A stretch of 64,000 nt of DNA, from NCBI RefSeq assembly GCF_028613635.1, contig NZ_JAQRMY010000003.1, forward strand, positions 322,787 to 386,786, written 5' to 3'. The stretch's first letter is position 1; every line of letters starts with the position of its first letter. The notes under the pieces were generated by a model that saw only the letters and a program-made list of their open reading frames with translations, was not told the DNA's origin and did no database searches. Positions 16,722 through 25,476 of this stretch are shown piece by piece. Source of the stretch: Devosia sp. ZB163. GTDB taxonomy: Bacteria; Pseudomonadota; Alphaproteobacteria; Rhizobiales; Devosiaceae. A program made the position numbers and the translations under genes.

Positions 16722-17911
16722 GCCTAGAACCCGACAAGGCCTTCATGTCTGCCGCCGACCTCACCGCCGACCTGCCGCCCGAAGAGGAGACGCAGTTCGT
16801 CGCCAGCGCCGGAGCGAGCGCCGCCGTCGCCGGGCAGTGGACGCTGATGCTGTGGAAGTTCCGCCGCCAGAAGGTTGCGATGGCCTCTCTGTTCATCGTG
16901 CTGCTGCTCTATCTGGTGGCGATCCTCGCCGAATTCCTCGCGCCCTACGGCGTCGACATGACCCGGCCGCAATATACCTACGCCCCGCCGCAGGGGATCA
17001 GCCTGTTCGTCACCGGCGCCGATGGCGGCTGGCAGTTCCTGCCGCATGCCTCGGGCTACAAGATCGTCGTCGACCAGGAGGCCATGCGGCGGACGTTCGA
17101 GGTCGATCCGGACAAGATCATCCCGATCGGACTGTTCGTTACCGGCGAGACCTACAAGCTGTGGGGGCTGTTCGAGAGCAATCTGCATTTCATCGGCCCG
17201 ACCAACCCGGCCGACACGGTGTACTTCCTCGGCAGCGACCGGATCGGGCGCGACGTGCTCAGCCGGCTGATCTATGGCACCCGCATTTCGATGTCGATCG
17301 GCCTCGTCGGCGTGGTCATCAGCCTGGCGCTCGGCGTCTTTCTCGGCGGCATTTCCGGCTACTATGGCGGGGCGCTCGATACGGCGATCCAGCGTCTGGT
17401 CGAAGTGGTGAGCGCCATGCCGACCATCCCGCTCTGGATGGGACTGGCGGCGGCGATCCCGCTCGCCTGGCCACCGGCGCTGGTCTATTTCACCGTGACG
17501 GCGATCGTCTCGCTGCTGGGCTGGACCTCGCTGGCGCGCGAAGTGCGCGGACGGTTCTTCGCGCTGCGCGAGGAGGACTTCGTCACCGCGGCGCGGCTCG
17601 ACGGGTCGAGCGAGATGCGGCTGATCTTCCGGCACATGCTGCCTTCGATCACCTCGCACCTGCTCGCCATGGTGACCCTCGCGGTGCCGGCGATGATCAT
17701 CGCCGAGACCTCGTTGAGCTTCCTCGGCATCGGACTGAAGCCACCGGTGGTGAGCTGGGGCGTGCTGTTGCAGGATGCGCAGAATCTCCGCGCCATCGCC
17801 AATGCGCCGTGGCTGCTATTCTGGCCGGCGCTGGCGGTGATGGTGTCGGTGTTGAGTTTCAACTTCCTCGGCGATGGCCTGCGCGACGCGGCGGACCCCT
17901 ATGACAACTGA
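16718..17911 (+). CDS. OppC/DppC-type ABC transporter permease
   Basis: Second membrane subunit, 397 residues, longer than the usual 300 because of a large periplasmic insertion (about residues 85-175, including YTYAPPQGISLF) between helix 1 and the permease core. Such long forms accompany the 600-plus-residue family 5 receptors. The core has FLGSDRIGRDVLSRLIYGTRISMSIGLVGV and the coupling loop FVTAARLDGSSEMRLIFRHMLPSI. The ATPase gene starts inside its last codons (17901), so receptor, hydrolase, permeases and ATPase form one operon. Confidence 0.9.
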   Translation: MSLEPDKAFMSAADLTADLPPEEETQFVASAGASAAVAGQWTLMLWKFRRQKVAMASLFIVLLLYLVAILAEFLAPYGVDMTRPQYTYAPPQGISLFVTGADGGWQFLPHASGYKIVVDQEAMRRTFEVDPDKIIPIGLFVTGETYKLWGLFESNLHFIGPTNPADTVYFLGSDRIGRDVLSRLIYGTRISMSIGLVGVVISLALGVFLGGISGYYGGALDTAIQRLVEVVSAMPTIPLWMGLAAAIPLAWPPALVYFTVTAIVSLLGWTSLAREVRGRFFALREEDFVTAARLDGSSEMRLIFRHMLPSITSHLLAMVTLAVPAMIIAETSLSFLGIGLKPPVVSWGVLLQDAQNLRAIANAPWLLFWPALAVMVSVLSFNFLGDGLRDAADPYDN

Positions 17912-19616
17912 TCTCCCCACCACCGCCCCGACCGTGCTGGAAGTCCGCAGCCTCTCAGTCGAGTTCGCGCTGCGTGGCGGCACCTTCACTGCCGCCCGCG
18001 ATGTCGGCTTCAAGCTGCAGGCGGGGCGGACCCTATGCCTCGTCGGCGAGAGCGGCTCTGGCAAGAGCGTCACGGCGCGGGCGATGATGCAACTGATCGA
18101 TGCGCCCGGTCGCATTGCACGCGGCAACATCATGCTCGGCGGCGCGGGCGCGCCGGTCGATATCGCGACGCTCAATCCGCGCGGCGAGGCGATCCGCGCC
18201 ATTCGCGGCCGGCGCATCGGCATGATCTTCCAGGAGCCGATGAGCTCGCTGTCGCCGGTGCACACCATCGGCGCGCAGATCGTCGAGGTACTGCGGCTGC
18301 ACTTGAAGATGGACGCCAAGCAGGCCCGGGCGCGCACCATCGAGCTGCTGCGGCAGGTCGAGATTCCCGATCCCGAGCGCAATATCGACCGCTACACCTT
18401 CGAGTTCTCCGGTGGCATGCGGCAGCGGGCGATGATCGCCATGGCGCTCGCCTGCAACCCGCAGGTGCTGATCGCCGACGAGCCGACCACCGCGCTCGAC
18501 GTGACCACCCAGGCCGAGGTCCTCGACCTGATCTCGCGCATGCAGCGCGAACTCGGCATGGCCATGCTGCTGATCACTCACGATATGGGCGTGGTGGCGG
18601 AAGTCGCCGACGACGTGGCGGTGATGTATCGCGGCAAGATCGTCGAGGCCGGGCCGGTGGACGAGGTGTTCCACAATGCCCGTCATCCCTACACGAGGCG
18701 GCTGCTGAGCTCGGTGCTGAAGCTCGAACGGACATCCGAACTGAAGCAGGCGCCGGCTGCCGCGGCGGCCGAGCCGATTCTCTCGGTGCGCGATCTCGGC
18801 AAGGTGTACCAGCCGCGCAAGAGCCTGCTGAGCCGCACGCCTAAGGTGGCCGTCAAGGCGGTCGATGGCGTTAGCTTCGACCTCATGGCCGGCGAAAGCC
18901 TCGGCATTGTCGGCGAAAGCGGGTCCGGCAAGACCACGCTCGGCCGGCTGATCCTCCGCATCGTCGAGCCGACCGATGGCGCGGTGACCTACCGGCCGCA
19001 GAGCGGCGCGCCGATCGATGTGCGCGGGCTGGACAAGCAGGGGCTGCGCAACCTGCACCAGCAGGTGAGGCTGATCTTCCAGGACCCGTTCGCCTCGCTC
19101 AATCCAAGGATGACCGTGCGCCAGATCATCGCCGATCCGCTGGTGGTGAACCGTATCGCCAGCGGCGCGGCGCTCGAGGCGCGGGTGTCGGAACTGCTCG
19201 GCATGGTCGGGCTCGACCCGGCGGTGATGGAGCGCTATCCGCACGCATTTTCCGGAGGACAGCGGCAGCGTATCGGCATCGCCCGGGCGCTGGCGCTCAA
19301 CCCGCGCATCCTCATCGCCGACGAGGCGACCTCGGCGCTCGACGTCTCCATCCGCAGCCAGATGCTCGACCTGCTGCTGGAGCTGCAGCAGCGGCTCGGC
19401 CTCAGCTTCCTGTTCATCAGCCACGACATTGGCGTGGTGCGCTATTTCTGCGACCGGGTGGCGGTGATGCGGCGCGGCAAGATTGTCGAGATCGGAGCGG
19501 CCGAGACTATCTGCACGGCGCCCGAACACCCCTATACCAAGGCACTGATTTCGGCCGTGCCGCATCCCGATCCGCGGCACAAGCGCATGCGAACGCGCAC
19601 CCACCTCGACGCCTGA
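17901..19616 (+). CDS. Fused double ATP-binding protein of the ABC importer (DppD-DppF type)
   Basis: One polypeptide of 571 residues carrying both ATPases. Domain 1: Walker [10 protein letters not shown], signature [15 protein letters not shown], Walker [13 protein letters not shown], His ITHDMG. Domain 2: Walker [11 protein letters not shown]-loop [14 protein letters not shown], signature [15 protein letters not shown], Walker [13 protein letters not shown] (Ala for Pro), His ISHDIG. Start ATG 17901 overlaps the permease gene by 11 bases; the longer in-frame start at 17874 lies inside it and is unlikely. It powers the oligosaccharide importer. Such fusions are common in Rhizobiales. Confidence 0.93.
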   Translation: MTTDLPTTAPTVLEVRSLSVEFALRGGTFTAARDVGFKLQAGRTLCLVGESGSGKSVTARAMMQLIDAPGRIARGNIMLGGAGAPVDIATLNPRGEAIRAIRGRRIGMIFQEPMSSLSPVHTIGAQIVEVLRLHLKMDAKQARARTIELLRQVEIPDPERNIDRYTFEFSGGMRQRAMIAMALACNPQVLIADEPTTALDVTTQAEVLDLISRMQRELGMAMLLITHDMGVVAEVADDVAVMYRGKIVEAGPVDEVFHNARHPYTRRLLSSVLKLERTSELKQAPAAAAAEPILSVRDLGKVYQPRKSLLSRTPKVAVKAVDGVSFDLMAGESLGIVGESGSGKTTLGRLILRIVEPTDGAVTYRPQSGAPIDVRGLDKQGLRNLHQQVRLIFQDPFASLNPRMTVRQIIADPLVVNRIASGAALEARVSELLGMVGLDPAVMERYPHAFSGGQRQRIGIARALALNPRILIADEATSALDVSIRSQMLDLLLELQQRLGLSFLFISHDIGVVRYFCDRVAVMRRGKIVEIGAAETICTAPEHPYTKALISAVPHPDPRHKRMRTRTHLDA

Positions 19617-19641
19617 CAAGTACAACAAGGACAAACGACAA

Positions 19642-20508
19642 ATGGTGAAAGCAGCATTCCTGGGCCTCGGCGTGATGGGCTACCCGATGGCGCGCCACCT
19701 CAAGGCCAAGGGCCACGACGTGACGGTTTACAACCGCACCACCGCCAAGGCCGAGAAGTGGGTGTCTGAGCACGGCGGCCGGCTGGCCAGGACCCCGGTT
19801 GAAGCTGCCGAAGGCCAGGACATCGTCTTTGCCTGCGTCGGCAACGACAACGACCTGCGTGAGGTGACGCTGGGCGAGCAGGGCGCGTTCAAGGGCGTGA
19901 GGAAGGGCGCGATCTTCGTCGACCACACCACCGCCTCGGCCGGCATCGCGCGCGAACTCCATGCTGCGGCGACTGCCGCCGGCTTCGGCTTCCTCGATGC
20001 GCCGGTTTCGGGCGGGCAGGCGGGCGCCGAGAATGGGCAGCTGACGGTGATGGTCGGCGGCGACCAGCCGGTGTTCGATGCGGCGCAGCCGACCATCATG
20101 AGCTTTGCCAAGGCGGCGCGGCTGTTGGGCGAGTCCGGCGCCGGCCAGCTGGCCAAGATGATGAACCAGATCTGCATCGCCGGTGTGGTGCAGGGTCTCG
20201 CCGAGGCTATCCATTTCGGCAAGGCGTCGGGTATGGACATCGAGGCGGTGATCGACGTCATTTCCAAGGGCGCCGCGCAATCGTGGCAGATGGAGAACCG
20301 CTACAAGACCATGAACGCCGGCAAGTTCGATTTCGGCTTCGCTGTCGACTGGATGCGCAAGGACCTCGGCATCGTGCTCGAGGAAGCGCGCTCGAATGGC
20401 GCCAAGCTCCCGCTGACCGCACTGGTCGACCAGTTCTATGCCGAGGTGCAGGGCATGGGCGGCCAGCGCTGGGACACGTCGAGCCTGCTCGCCCGGCTCG
20501 AGCGCTAG
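19642..20508 (+). CDS. 3-hydroxyisobutyrate dehydrogenase-family reductase (GarR-like)
   Basis: NAD(P)-dependent beta-hydroxyacid dehydrogenase of 288 residues. The Rossmann motif GLGVMGYPMARHLKAKGHDVTVYNRT is followed by the substrate loop DAPVSGGQAGAENGQLTVMVGG and the catalytic Lys in GAGQLAKMMNQI. The C-terminal helical domain is complete. Relatives reduce tartronate semialdehyde or oxidise 3-hydroxyisobutyrate and similar acids. Sitting behind a sugar importer, conversion of a sugar-acid breakdown product is likely. It starts at ATG with an AAGGA site 25 bases after the ATPase gene and ends 11 bases before the ROK regulator. Confidence 0.85.
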   Translation: MVKAAFLGLGVMGYPMARHLKAKGHDVTVYNRTTAKAEKWVSEHGGRLARTPVEAAEGQDIVFACVGNDNDLREVTLGEQGAFKGVRKGAIFVDHTTASAGIARELHAAATAAGFGFLDAPVSGGQAGAENGQLTVMVGGDQPVFDAAQPTIMSFAKAARLLGESGAGQLAKMMNQICIAGVVQGLAEAIHFGKASGMDIEAVIDVISKGAAQSWQMENRYKTMNAGKFDFGFAVDWMRKDLGIVLEEARSNGAKLPLTALVDQFYAEVQGMGGQRWDTSSLLARLER

Positions 20509-20519
20509 GTAACGCGCGC

Positions 20520-21752
20520 ATGGCCAAGGCACAGTCTCCACCGGTCGCCCGCCAACTATCGGTGCGGGCGATCATGGAGGCGATTCTCCACAAGGGTCCG
20601 ACCTCGCGCGCCATGCTGGCCAAGCTCACCGGCCTGTCACGGCAGACCACGACGCAAGTGGTATTGGAGCTGGAACGCGACGGCCTTCTGCAGGTCAGCG
20701 GGCGCATGCAGGGTCCGGTCGGACGCAGCGCCCCGACCTACGAACTCAATCCGCGTGCCGCGTACGTTCTGGGCATCCGCCTGGAAGGCAGCGCCGTGCA
20801 GATGGCGTTGGCCGATATCCGTGGCGACCTGGTGGCGGAGCTCTCGGAGCCGACCCATCCAAGTGGCGGCCTCGAGGTCGTGCGACAGCTTGGCCGGCTC
20901 TTTGTTGCCCTGCTCGCGACTGCGCATGTGGAACGTGATCGGGTCCGCTTCGGCGTCATGGGCAGCCCCGGCGTAGTAGATCCCAAATCGGGCCGCATCG
21001 ATATCGCGCCGAGCATCCCGCATCTGGGCGACATAAACGTCGTGGAGTCGGTGCGCAGCGAGCTTGGCGTGGAGCTCACGATCGAGAACGGCGTCAAGCT
21101 CGCCGCGCTGGGCGAGCTCTGGCAGGGTGAGGCTCGAGGCGCCCGAAACTTTGTCTATTTCGGCATCGGCAGCGGTGTTGGCATGGGTATCGTCTCCGAG
21201 GGCAAGCTGTTGCGTGGCGCGCGAGGTGCAGCCGGCGAGATTGCCTATCTGCCCATCGGTGGCGACCCCTTCGATCCGGCCGGCTTCGCCAACGGCACGT
21301 TCGAAAGCTCCGTCGACAGCGCCGCCATCGTCCGCCGCTACGAAGGCTACGGCGGTGAACCCGACCAGGACGTAGCTGCCATCCTGGCGCGCCTCGATAC
21401 CGGCGACCGGTTCGCGGCAGCGGCGATCGACGAGACGGCTCGCCTGCTTGTCCTGGCGATCAGCGCAGCATGCGCCGTCGTCGACCCCGAACTCATCGTG
21501 CTCGGAGGCAGCGTCGGCGCGCGGCCTGAGATCTCCCGACGGGTGGGCAACCTGTTGCCCCGCGCGATCCCCCGACCCTTGCCGGTAAGGTCCAGCGCCC
21601 TCGGCAACAGGGCGACACTGGTGGGTGCGCTGGGCCAAGCCCTGAACCGCCTCCACGCCAATCTCTTCGGCGTCGAGGCCGTGCGCGGCGAGTCGACGCC
21701 GACAACCAGCTTTGCAGCCCCGCCCGAGACCGCCAGGTCAAACGCACCCTAG
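20520..21752 (+). CDS. ROK-family transcriptional regulator
   Basis: Repressor-type ROK protein of 410 residues from ATG 20520. The N-terminal winged helix is RAIMEAILHKGPTSRAMLAKLTGLSRQTTTQVVLELERDGLL. The sugar-kinase-like domain has FGVMGSPGVVDPKSG, IENGVKLAALGELWQGEARG and FGIGSGVGMGIV. The usual zinc motif of ROK proteins (CxCGxxGC) is not seen; instead there is GDPFDPAGFANGTFESSV, so kinase activity is not expected. Last gene of the oligosaccharide locus, it probably controls that locus through the sites at 11333-11450. Confidence 0.88.
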   Translation: MAKAQSPPVARQLSVRAIMEAILHKGPTSRAMLAKLTGLSRQTTTQVVLELERDGLLQVSGRMQGPVGRSAPTYELNPRAAYVLGIRLEGSAVQMALADIRGDLVAELSEPTHPSGGLEVVRQLGRLFVALLATAHVERDRVRFGVMGSPGVVDPKSGRIDIAPSIPHLGDINVVESVRSELGVELTIENGVKLAALGELWQGEARGARNFVYFGIGSGVGMGIVSEGKLLRGARGAAGEIAYLPIGGDPFDPAGFANGTFESSVDSAAIVRRYEGYGGEPDQDVAAILARLDTGDRFAAAAIDETARLLVLAISAACAVVDPELIVLGGSVGARPEISRRVGNLLPRAIPRPLPVRSSALGNRATLVGALGQALNRLHANLFGVEAVRGESTPTTSFAAPPETARSNAP

Positions 21753-22040
21753 CTGCCTTGCCGAATGTCCCCTGCGAGCAGCTGCAGCTTGCGGAAAGCG
21801 GCGAAGCGCCGGTGATGGAATGCCTGCAATCCTTCGTCGGGGGTAATCACTTCCGCGACCGATGACATTGCGGACATCGCCTCGATCAGAGAGGCGTACG
21901 CTCCGGCGGCGCTCGCGCCCAGCATGGCGGAGCCGAGCAGCACCGGCTCCGGCGATGCCGTAGCGACGACCGGCAGTCCGCTAGCATCGGCGAGTAGTTG
22001 CCGGACAAGACGCGACTTGCCGGCACCGCCCTGTTGTTGG
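21749..22040 (-). pseudogene. FGGY-family pentulose kinase, C-terminal remnant
   Basis: Only the last 95 or so residues of an FGGY carbohydrate kinase (ribulokinase-like) remain. GGAGKSRLVRQLLADASG is the C-terminal ATPase-domain motif, EPVLLGSAMLGASAAGAYAS follows, and the tail FHHRRFAAFRKLQ closes it. Homology stops abruptly near 22040. Upstream codons in the same frame are not kinase-like, and the thiolase gene begins 60 bases further on. Full-length enzymes are about 500-550 residues. It marks the left boundary of the acquired block and shows that a pentose pathway once stood here. Confidence 0.75.
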
Positions 22041-22100
22041 TCGCGTAAGCGAACAGCCCCATTTGCAAGGTTTGCCGGCGCAAGCGAGTTTGGCAGGGGG

Positions 22101-23294
22101 CTACGCTCCGGCTGTGCCCGCCTCCGCTTCGATGCACATGGCAATACCCATGCCCCCGCCGATGCAAAGGGTGGCGAGGCCCTTGCGAAGGCCTGCCCTC
22201 CGCAAGGCATGGATGAGGGTGACGAGGATGCGCGCTCCCGAGGCGCCGATGGGGTGGCCGATCGCGATGGCCCCGCCATTGATGTTCACCTTGGCCGGAT
22301 CCCAGCCCAGCCGGGCGTTGACCGCGAGCGCCTGCGCTGCGAAGGCCTCGTTGGCTTCGATGAGCTCGAGATCGTCGACTGACCATCCTGCCTTGCCGAG
22401 CGCCTTCAGGCTGGCCGGCACGGGCCCCAGGCCCATGATCTCAGGTTCCACCCCAGCGGTTGCCCAACTCGCGATCCGTGCGAGAGGCGAGAGGCCGCGT
22501 CGTGCGGCCTCCTGCTCGCCCATGAGCACCAGGGCAGCAGCACCATCGTTGAGTCCCGATGCGTTGCCGGCCGTTACGGTGCCGCCCTCGGCAAAGGCGG
22601 GCCATAGGCCCGCAAGGGCTTCCGCTGTCGTTTCGGGACGCAGGTGGTCGTCGGCGGTCACAAGACGCGTCCCGCCTCGCTGCGGCACCGAGACCGGCGC
22701 GATCTCGGCGTCGAACCTGCCGTCCGAGCGCGCCGTTGCCGCCTTCTGCTGGCTCGCGAGCGCGAAGGCGTCCTGCTGTTCGCGGGTGATGCCCAGGCGC
22801 GTTGCTACCGTCTCGGCAGTCACGCCCATGTGGTAGCCCCCGAATGCGTCGGTGAGCCCGTCGAGCACCATCGAGTCGGCGAACTCCAGTGGGCCGGGCC
22901 GCGTGCCGGCACGCAGTCTGGCGACGTGGGGGGCGCGCGACATCGATTCCTGGCCGCCCGCCACGACGATGTCGGCGTCTCCCGCGCTGATCTGCTGGAC
23001 GCCAAGGGCTACTGCCCGCAATCCCGAGCCGCACACCTGGTTCAGTCCGAAAGCCGTCGCGGAGTCGGGTATGCCTGCACAGATCGCTGCTTGCCGGGCG
23101 GGGTTCTGGCCCGCTCCGGCGGTCAGCACCTGTCCCAGGATCACCTCGTCCACCCGCTCGCGCGGAAGTCCTGCCCGCTTCAGGGCGGCGCGGATCGCTG
23201 TGGCCCCCAGGTCGTGGGCAGGCACGCCCGCCAGCGGGCCGAGAAAGCTGCCCACGGGCGTGCGCGCTGCTCCAACGATCACCACATTGCTCAA
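22101..23294 (-). CDS. Acetyl-CoA acetyltransferase (thiolase)
   Basis: Biosynthetic/degradative thiolase of 397 residues that splits acetoacetyl-CoA with CoA to two acetyl-CoA, or the reverse. Active-site Cys is in NQVCGSGLRAV, GGQESMSRAPH follows, His is in NGGAIAIGHPIGASGARI, and the second Cys is in TLCIGGGMGIA. The start is TTG 23294 after GAGGAG (the protein then begins SNVVIVGAARTPVGSF); the longer in-frame extension to 23405 runs through the operator and is unlikely. Divergent from etfBA across a TetR-type operator, so probably co-regulated with electron transfer for glutaryl-CoA oxidation. Confidence 0.92.
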   Translation of the reverse strand: MSNVVIVGAARTPVGSFLGPLAGVPAHDLGATAIRAALKRAGLPRERVDEVILGQVLTAGAGQNPARQAAICAGIPDSATAFGLNQVCGSGLRAVALGVQQISAGDADIVVAGGQESMSRAPHVARLRAGTRPGPLEFADSMVLDGLTDAFGGYHMGVTAETVATRLGITREQQDAFALASQQKAATARSDGRFDAEIAPVSVPQRGGTRLVTADDHLRPETTAEALAGLWPAFAEGGTVTAGNASGLNDGAAALVLMGEQEAARRGLSPLARIASWATAGVEPEIMGLGPVPASLKALGKAGWSVDDLELIEANEAFAAQALAVNARLGWDPAKVNINGGAIAIGHPIGASGARILVTLIHALRRAGLRKGLATLCIGGGMGIAMCIEAEAGTAGA

Positions 23295-23361
23295 GGTTTT
23301 CTCCTCACTTCTGGCCGTCAGGCTCTTGCCGTCCGTTGACTCACAGGATCGGGTATGCATA

Positions 23362-23379
23362 TAACCGGCCGGCCGGTAA
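23362..23379. promoter_or_regulatory. TetR-type operator, site 1
   Basis: ACCGGCCGGCCGGT at 23364-23377 is a perfect 14-base palindrome flanked by TA and AA and then the AT-rich AGTAATTAT. It lies between the divergent thiolase and etfB genes. A near-identical site precedes the glutaryl-CoA dehydrogenase gene at 36259. CCGG-rich palindromes of this form are typical of TetR regulators of acyl-CoA metabolism; the TetR gene at 34347-34961 is the natural candidate. Confidence 0.7.
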
Positions 23380-23473
23380 GTAATTATCCGCGGCGGTTGT
23401 GGCAAGCGTATCGTGATGCCAGATTGGCGCTGTTCGCAGGAAGCGGATGGCAGGTGAGGGGACGGACTGAACG

Positions 23474-24223
23474 ATGAAGGCCCTGGTCGGCGTCAAGTGG
23501 GTGCTGGATTTCAGCGTCAAGGTTCGCCTCAAGAGCGACGGCACCGGCGCGGATCTTGCCGGCGCGCGCATGAGCATGAACCCCTTCGACGAGATCGCTC
23601 TCGAACAGGCGATCCGGCTCAAGGAAGCCGGAGCGGTCGATGAGATCGTTGTTGTCTCGGTCGGCCCACGGCCTGCAGCCGACATTCTGCGCCGCGCCCT
23701 CGCAATGGGTGCCGATCGCGCTGTGCTGGTGAGGTCCGACGCACCGGTCGAGCCACTCGGGGTCGCAAAGGCGCTCAAATCCCTGGTCGAGCGCGATGGC
23801 GCCGGTCTGGTCCTGCTGGGCAAGCAGGCCATCGACGACGACAACAACCAGACCGGACAGATGCTCGCCGCGCTTCTGGGCTGGCCGCAGGCGACCTATG
23901 CCGCCGAGCTGGCGGTCGAGGGCAACGTGGCGACCGTGACCTGCGAAAGCGACGATGGCCTCGAGACGGTCAGGCTCACCCTGCCGGCAGTGGTGACTGC
24001 GGATCTCCGCCTCAACACCCCGCGCCACATCTCGCTGCCAAACATCATGAAGGCCAAGAACAAGCCGCTCGAGGAGATCGCTCCGGAGGCCCTGAACGTC
24101 GACCTGCGGCCACGCCTGAAGGTCCTCAGGACCGATGAACCGGCAAAGCGCCGGGCCGGTGTCATGGTGGCCAGTGTCGATGAGCTGCTCGACAAGCTCC
24201 GGGGCGAGGCCAAGGTAATCTGA
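23474..24223 (+). CDS. etfB: Electron transfer flavoprotein, beta subunit
   Basis: Small subunit of ETF, 249 residues, which carries electrons from acyl-CoA dehydrogenases to ETF:quinone oxidoreductase. It begins MKALVGVKWVLDFSVKVR. Typical motifs are MNPFDEIALEQAIRLKE, ADRAVLV, LLGKQAIDDDNNQTGQMLAALLGWPQATYA (nucleotide-binding loop) and the signature LPAVVTADLRLNTPRHISLPNIMKAKNKPL. ATG start after GAGGGGA. This is probably a second ETF copy dedicated to this pathway, since Rhizobiales usually carry a housekeeping etfBA pair elsewhere. Confidence 0.95.
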   Translation: MKALVGVKWVLDFSVKVRLKSDGTGADLAGARMSMNPFDEIALEQAIRLKEAGAVDEIVVVSVGPRPAADILRRALAMGADRAVLVRSDAPVEPLGVAKALKSLVERDGAGLVLLGKQAIDDDNNQTGQMLAALLGWPQATYAAELAVEGNVATVTCESDDGLETVRLTLPAVVTADLRLNTPRHISLPNIMKAKNKPLEEIAPEALNVDLRPRLKVLRTDEPAKRRAGVMVASVDELLDKLRGEAKVI

Positions 24224-24256
24224 GGCAATGCAACAGATGTACGAGACGATGACGCG

Positions 24257-25192
24257 ATGAGCATTCTGGTATTGGCCGATCACGCAGCAGGCGCCCTGCA
24301 GCCGTCGACGGCGCGGGTCGTTACGGCTGCACGGCAGATAGGTGGCGACGTCGTTCTGCTCGTCGCCGGCCAGAACTGCGCTGCCGTCGCCCGGGAGGCG
24401 AGCGCGATCGACGGAGTCGCCCGGGTTCTGCTCGCCGATGCCGACGCCCTCGCGCACCAGCTGCCCGAGGCGCTTGCAGCCCTCATCGCGGAGCTGGCGC
24501 CGGACTACGATGCCATCCTGGGGTCGTCCGGACTGGTTGCCAAGCGCTGCCTGCCCCGCGTTGCCGCGCTGCTCGATGTCATGCAGGTTTCCGAGATAAT
24601 TGCCGTGGTGGCTCCGGACACATTCCGGCGCCCGACCTATGCGGGCAATGCGATCGAGACCGTCCAGTCGACCGACTCGAAGCGGGTCCTGACGGTCCGC
24701 ACCACGGCCTTTGCGCCCGCTGGCGCTGGTGCATCTGCCCCGATCGAAACGATCTCGCCAGGACCATCCGGCGATACACGCTCGAGCTTCGTCGGTCGTT
24801 CGTCGACCGGCTCGGATCGTATCGAGCTCGGCTCGGCCCGTCGGGTCGTGTCGGGAGGGCGCGGGCTTGGCTCGCGCGAAAGCTTCGACAAGCTGGTCTA
24901 TCCACTCGCCGACAAACTGCAGGCGGCGGTGGGGGCCTCGCGTGCGGCCGTTGATGCCGGTTACGTGCCCAGCGACTGCCAGGTCGGCCAGACCGGCAAG
25001 GTGGTGGCGCCCGAACTCTATCTGGCACTGGGCATTTCCGGTGCCATCCAGCATCTGGCGGGTATGCAGGACAGCAAGGTCATCGTGGCCATCAACAAGG
25101 ATCCCGATGCACCGATCTTCTCGATTGCCGACTACGGCCTCGCGCAGGACCTCTTCGAGGCCGTGCCCGAGCTGATTGCCAAGATCGGCTGA
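24257..25192 (+). CDS. etfA: Electron transfer flavoprotein, alpha subunit
   Basis: FAD-binding subunit of ETF, 311 residues. The N-terminal domain ([12 protein letters not shown]) is followed by the C-terminal FAD domain, with [67 protein letters not shown] and the family signature [35 protein letters not shown]. It starts 33 bases behind etfB in the same operon. All motifs look complete, so it should be functional with the ETF:quinone oxidoreductase at 39576. Confidence 0.95.
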   Translation: MSILVLADHAAGALQPSTARVVTAARQIGGDVVLLVAGQNCAAVAREASAIDGVARVLLADADALAHQLPEALAALIAELAPDYDAILGSSGLVAKRCLPRVAALLDVMQVSEIIAVVAPDTFRRPTYAGNAIETVQSTDSKRVLTVRTTAFAPAGAGASAPIETISPGPSGDTRSSFVGRSSTGSDRIELGSARRVVSGGRGLGSRESFDKLVYPLADKLQAAVGASRAAVDAGYVPSDCQVGQTGKVVAPELYLALGISGAIQHLAGMQDSKVIVAINKDPDAPIFSIADYGLAQDLFEAVPELIAKIG

Positions 25193-25411
25193 CTAGGGGA
25201 GGGCCGGGAGTGATGACAGAGCATTGCGATCATCGCCCCGTCCTTCAGCGTAACGGAGCCGGCGTTGCGGGCACTTGCGCCCCGGCTTCAAGTCAATCCG
25301 CGATGGTCGGGCGCCGATTGCGTCCGGCATCGCCGATCCGAACGGTCCAGGCGGAGTAGTCACAAGCCAAGGTCTAGTCGCTTAATACTCAGGGCCAATA
25401 GCGTCGGCCAA

Positions 25412-25432
25412 CATTCTATATAATATGGAATG
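25412..25432 (+). promoter_or_regulatory. GntR-type operator overlapping a -10 box
   Basis: A 21-base near-perfect palindrome (arms CATTC and GAATG, core ATAT-A-ATAT; only one base pair breaks symmetry) lies 45 bases before the binding-protein start. It contains TATAAT, a good -10 element. It sits in a 284-base gap with no gene otherwise. The GntR/FCD regulator at 32082, last gene of this operon, is the likely ligand; binding would block the promoter. Confidence 0.6.
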
Positions 25433-25476
25433 CGCCAGGACCGTGTTCACGTTCCTGAGCCAAAAAGGAGGAAAAG

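Noticed and set aside
22063-22836. Plus-strand open frame opposite the thiolase
   Set aside because: Low-complexity Ala/Arg/Ser product antisense to an intact thiolase with all catalytic residues.
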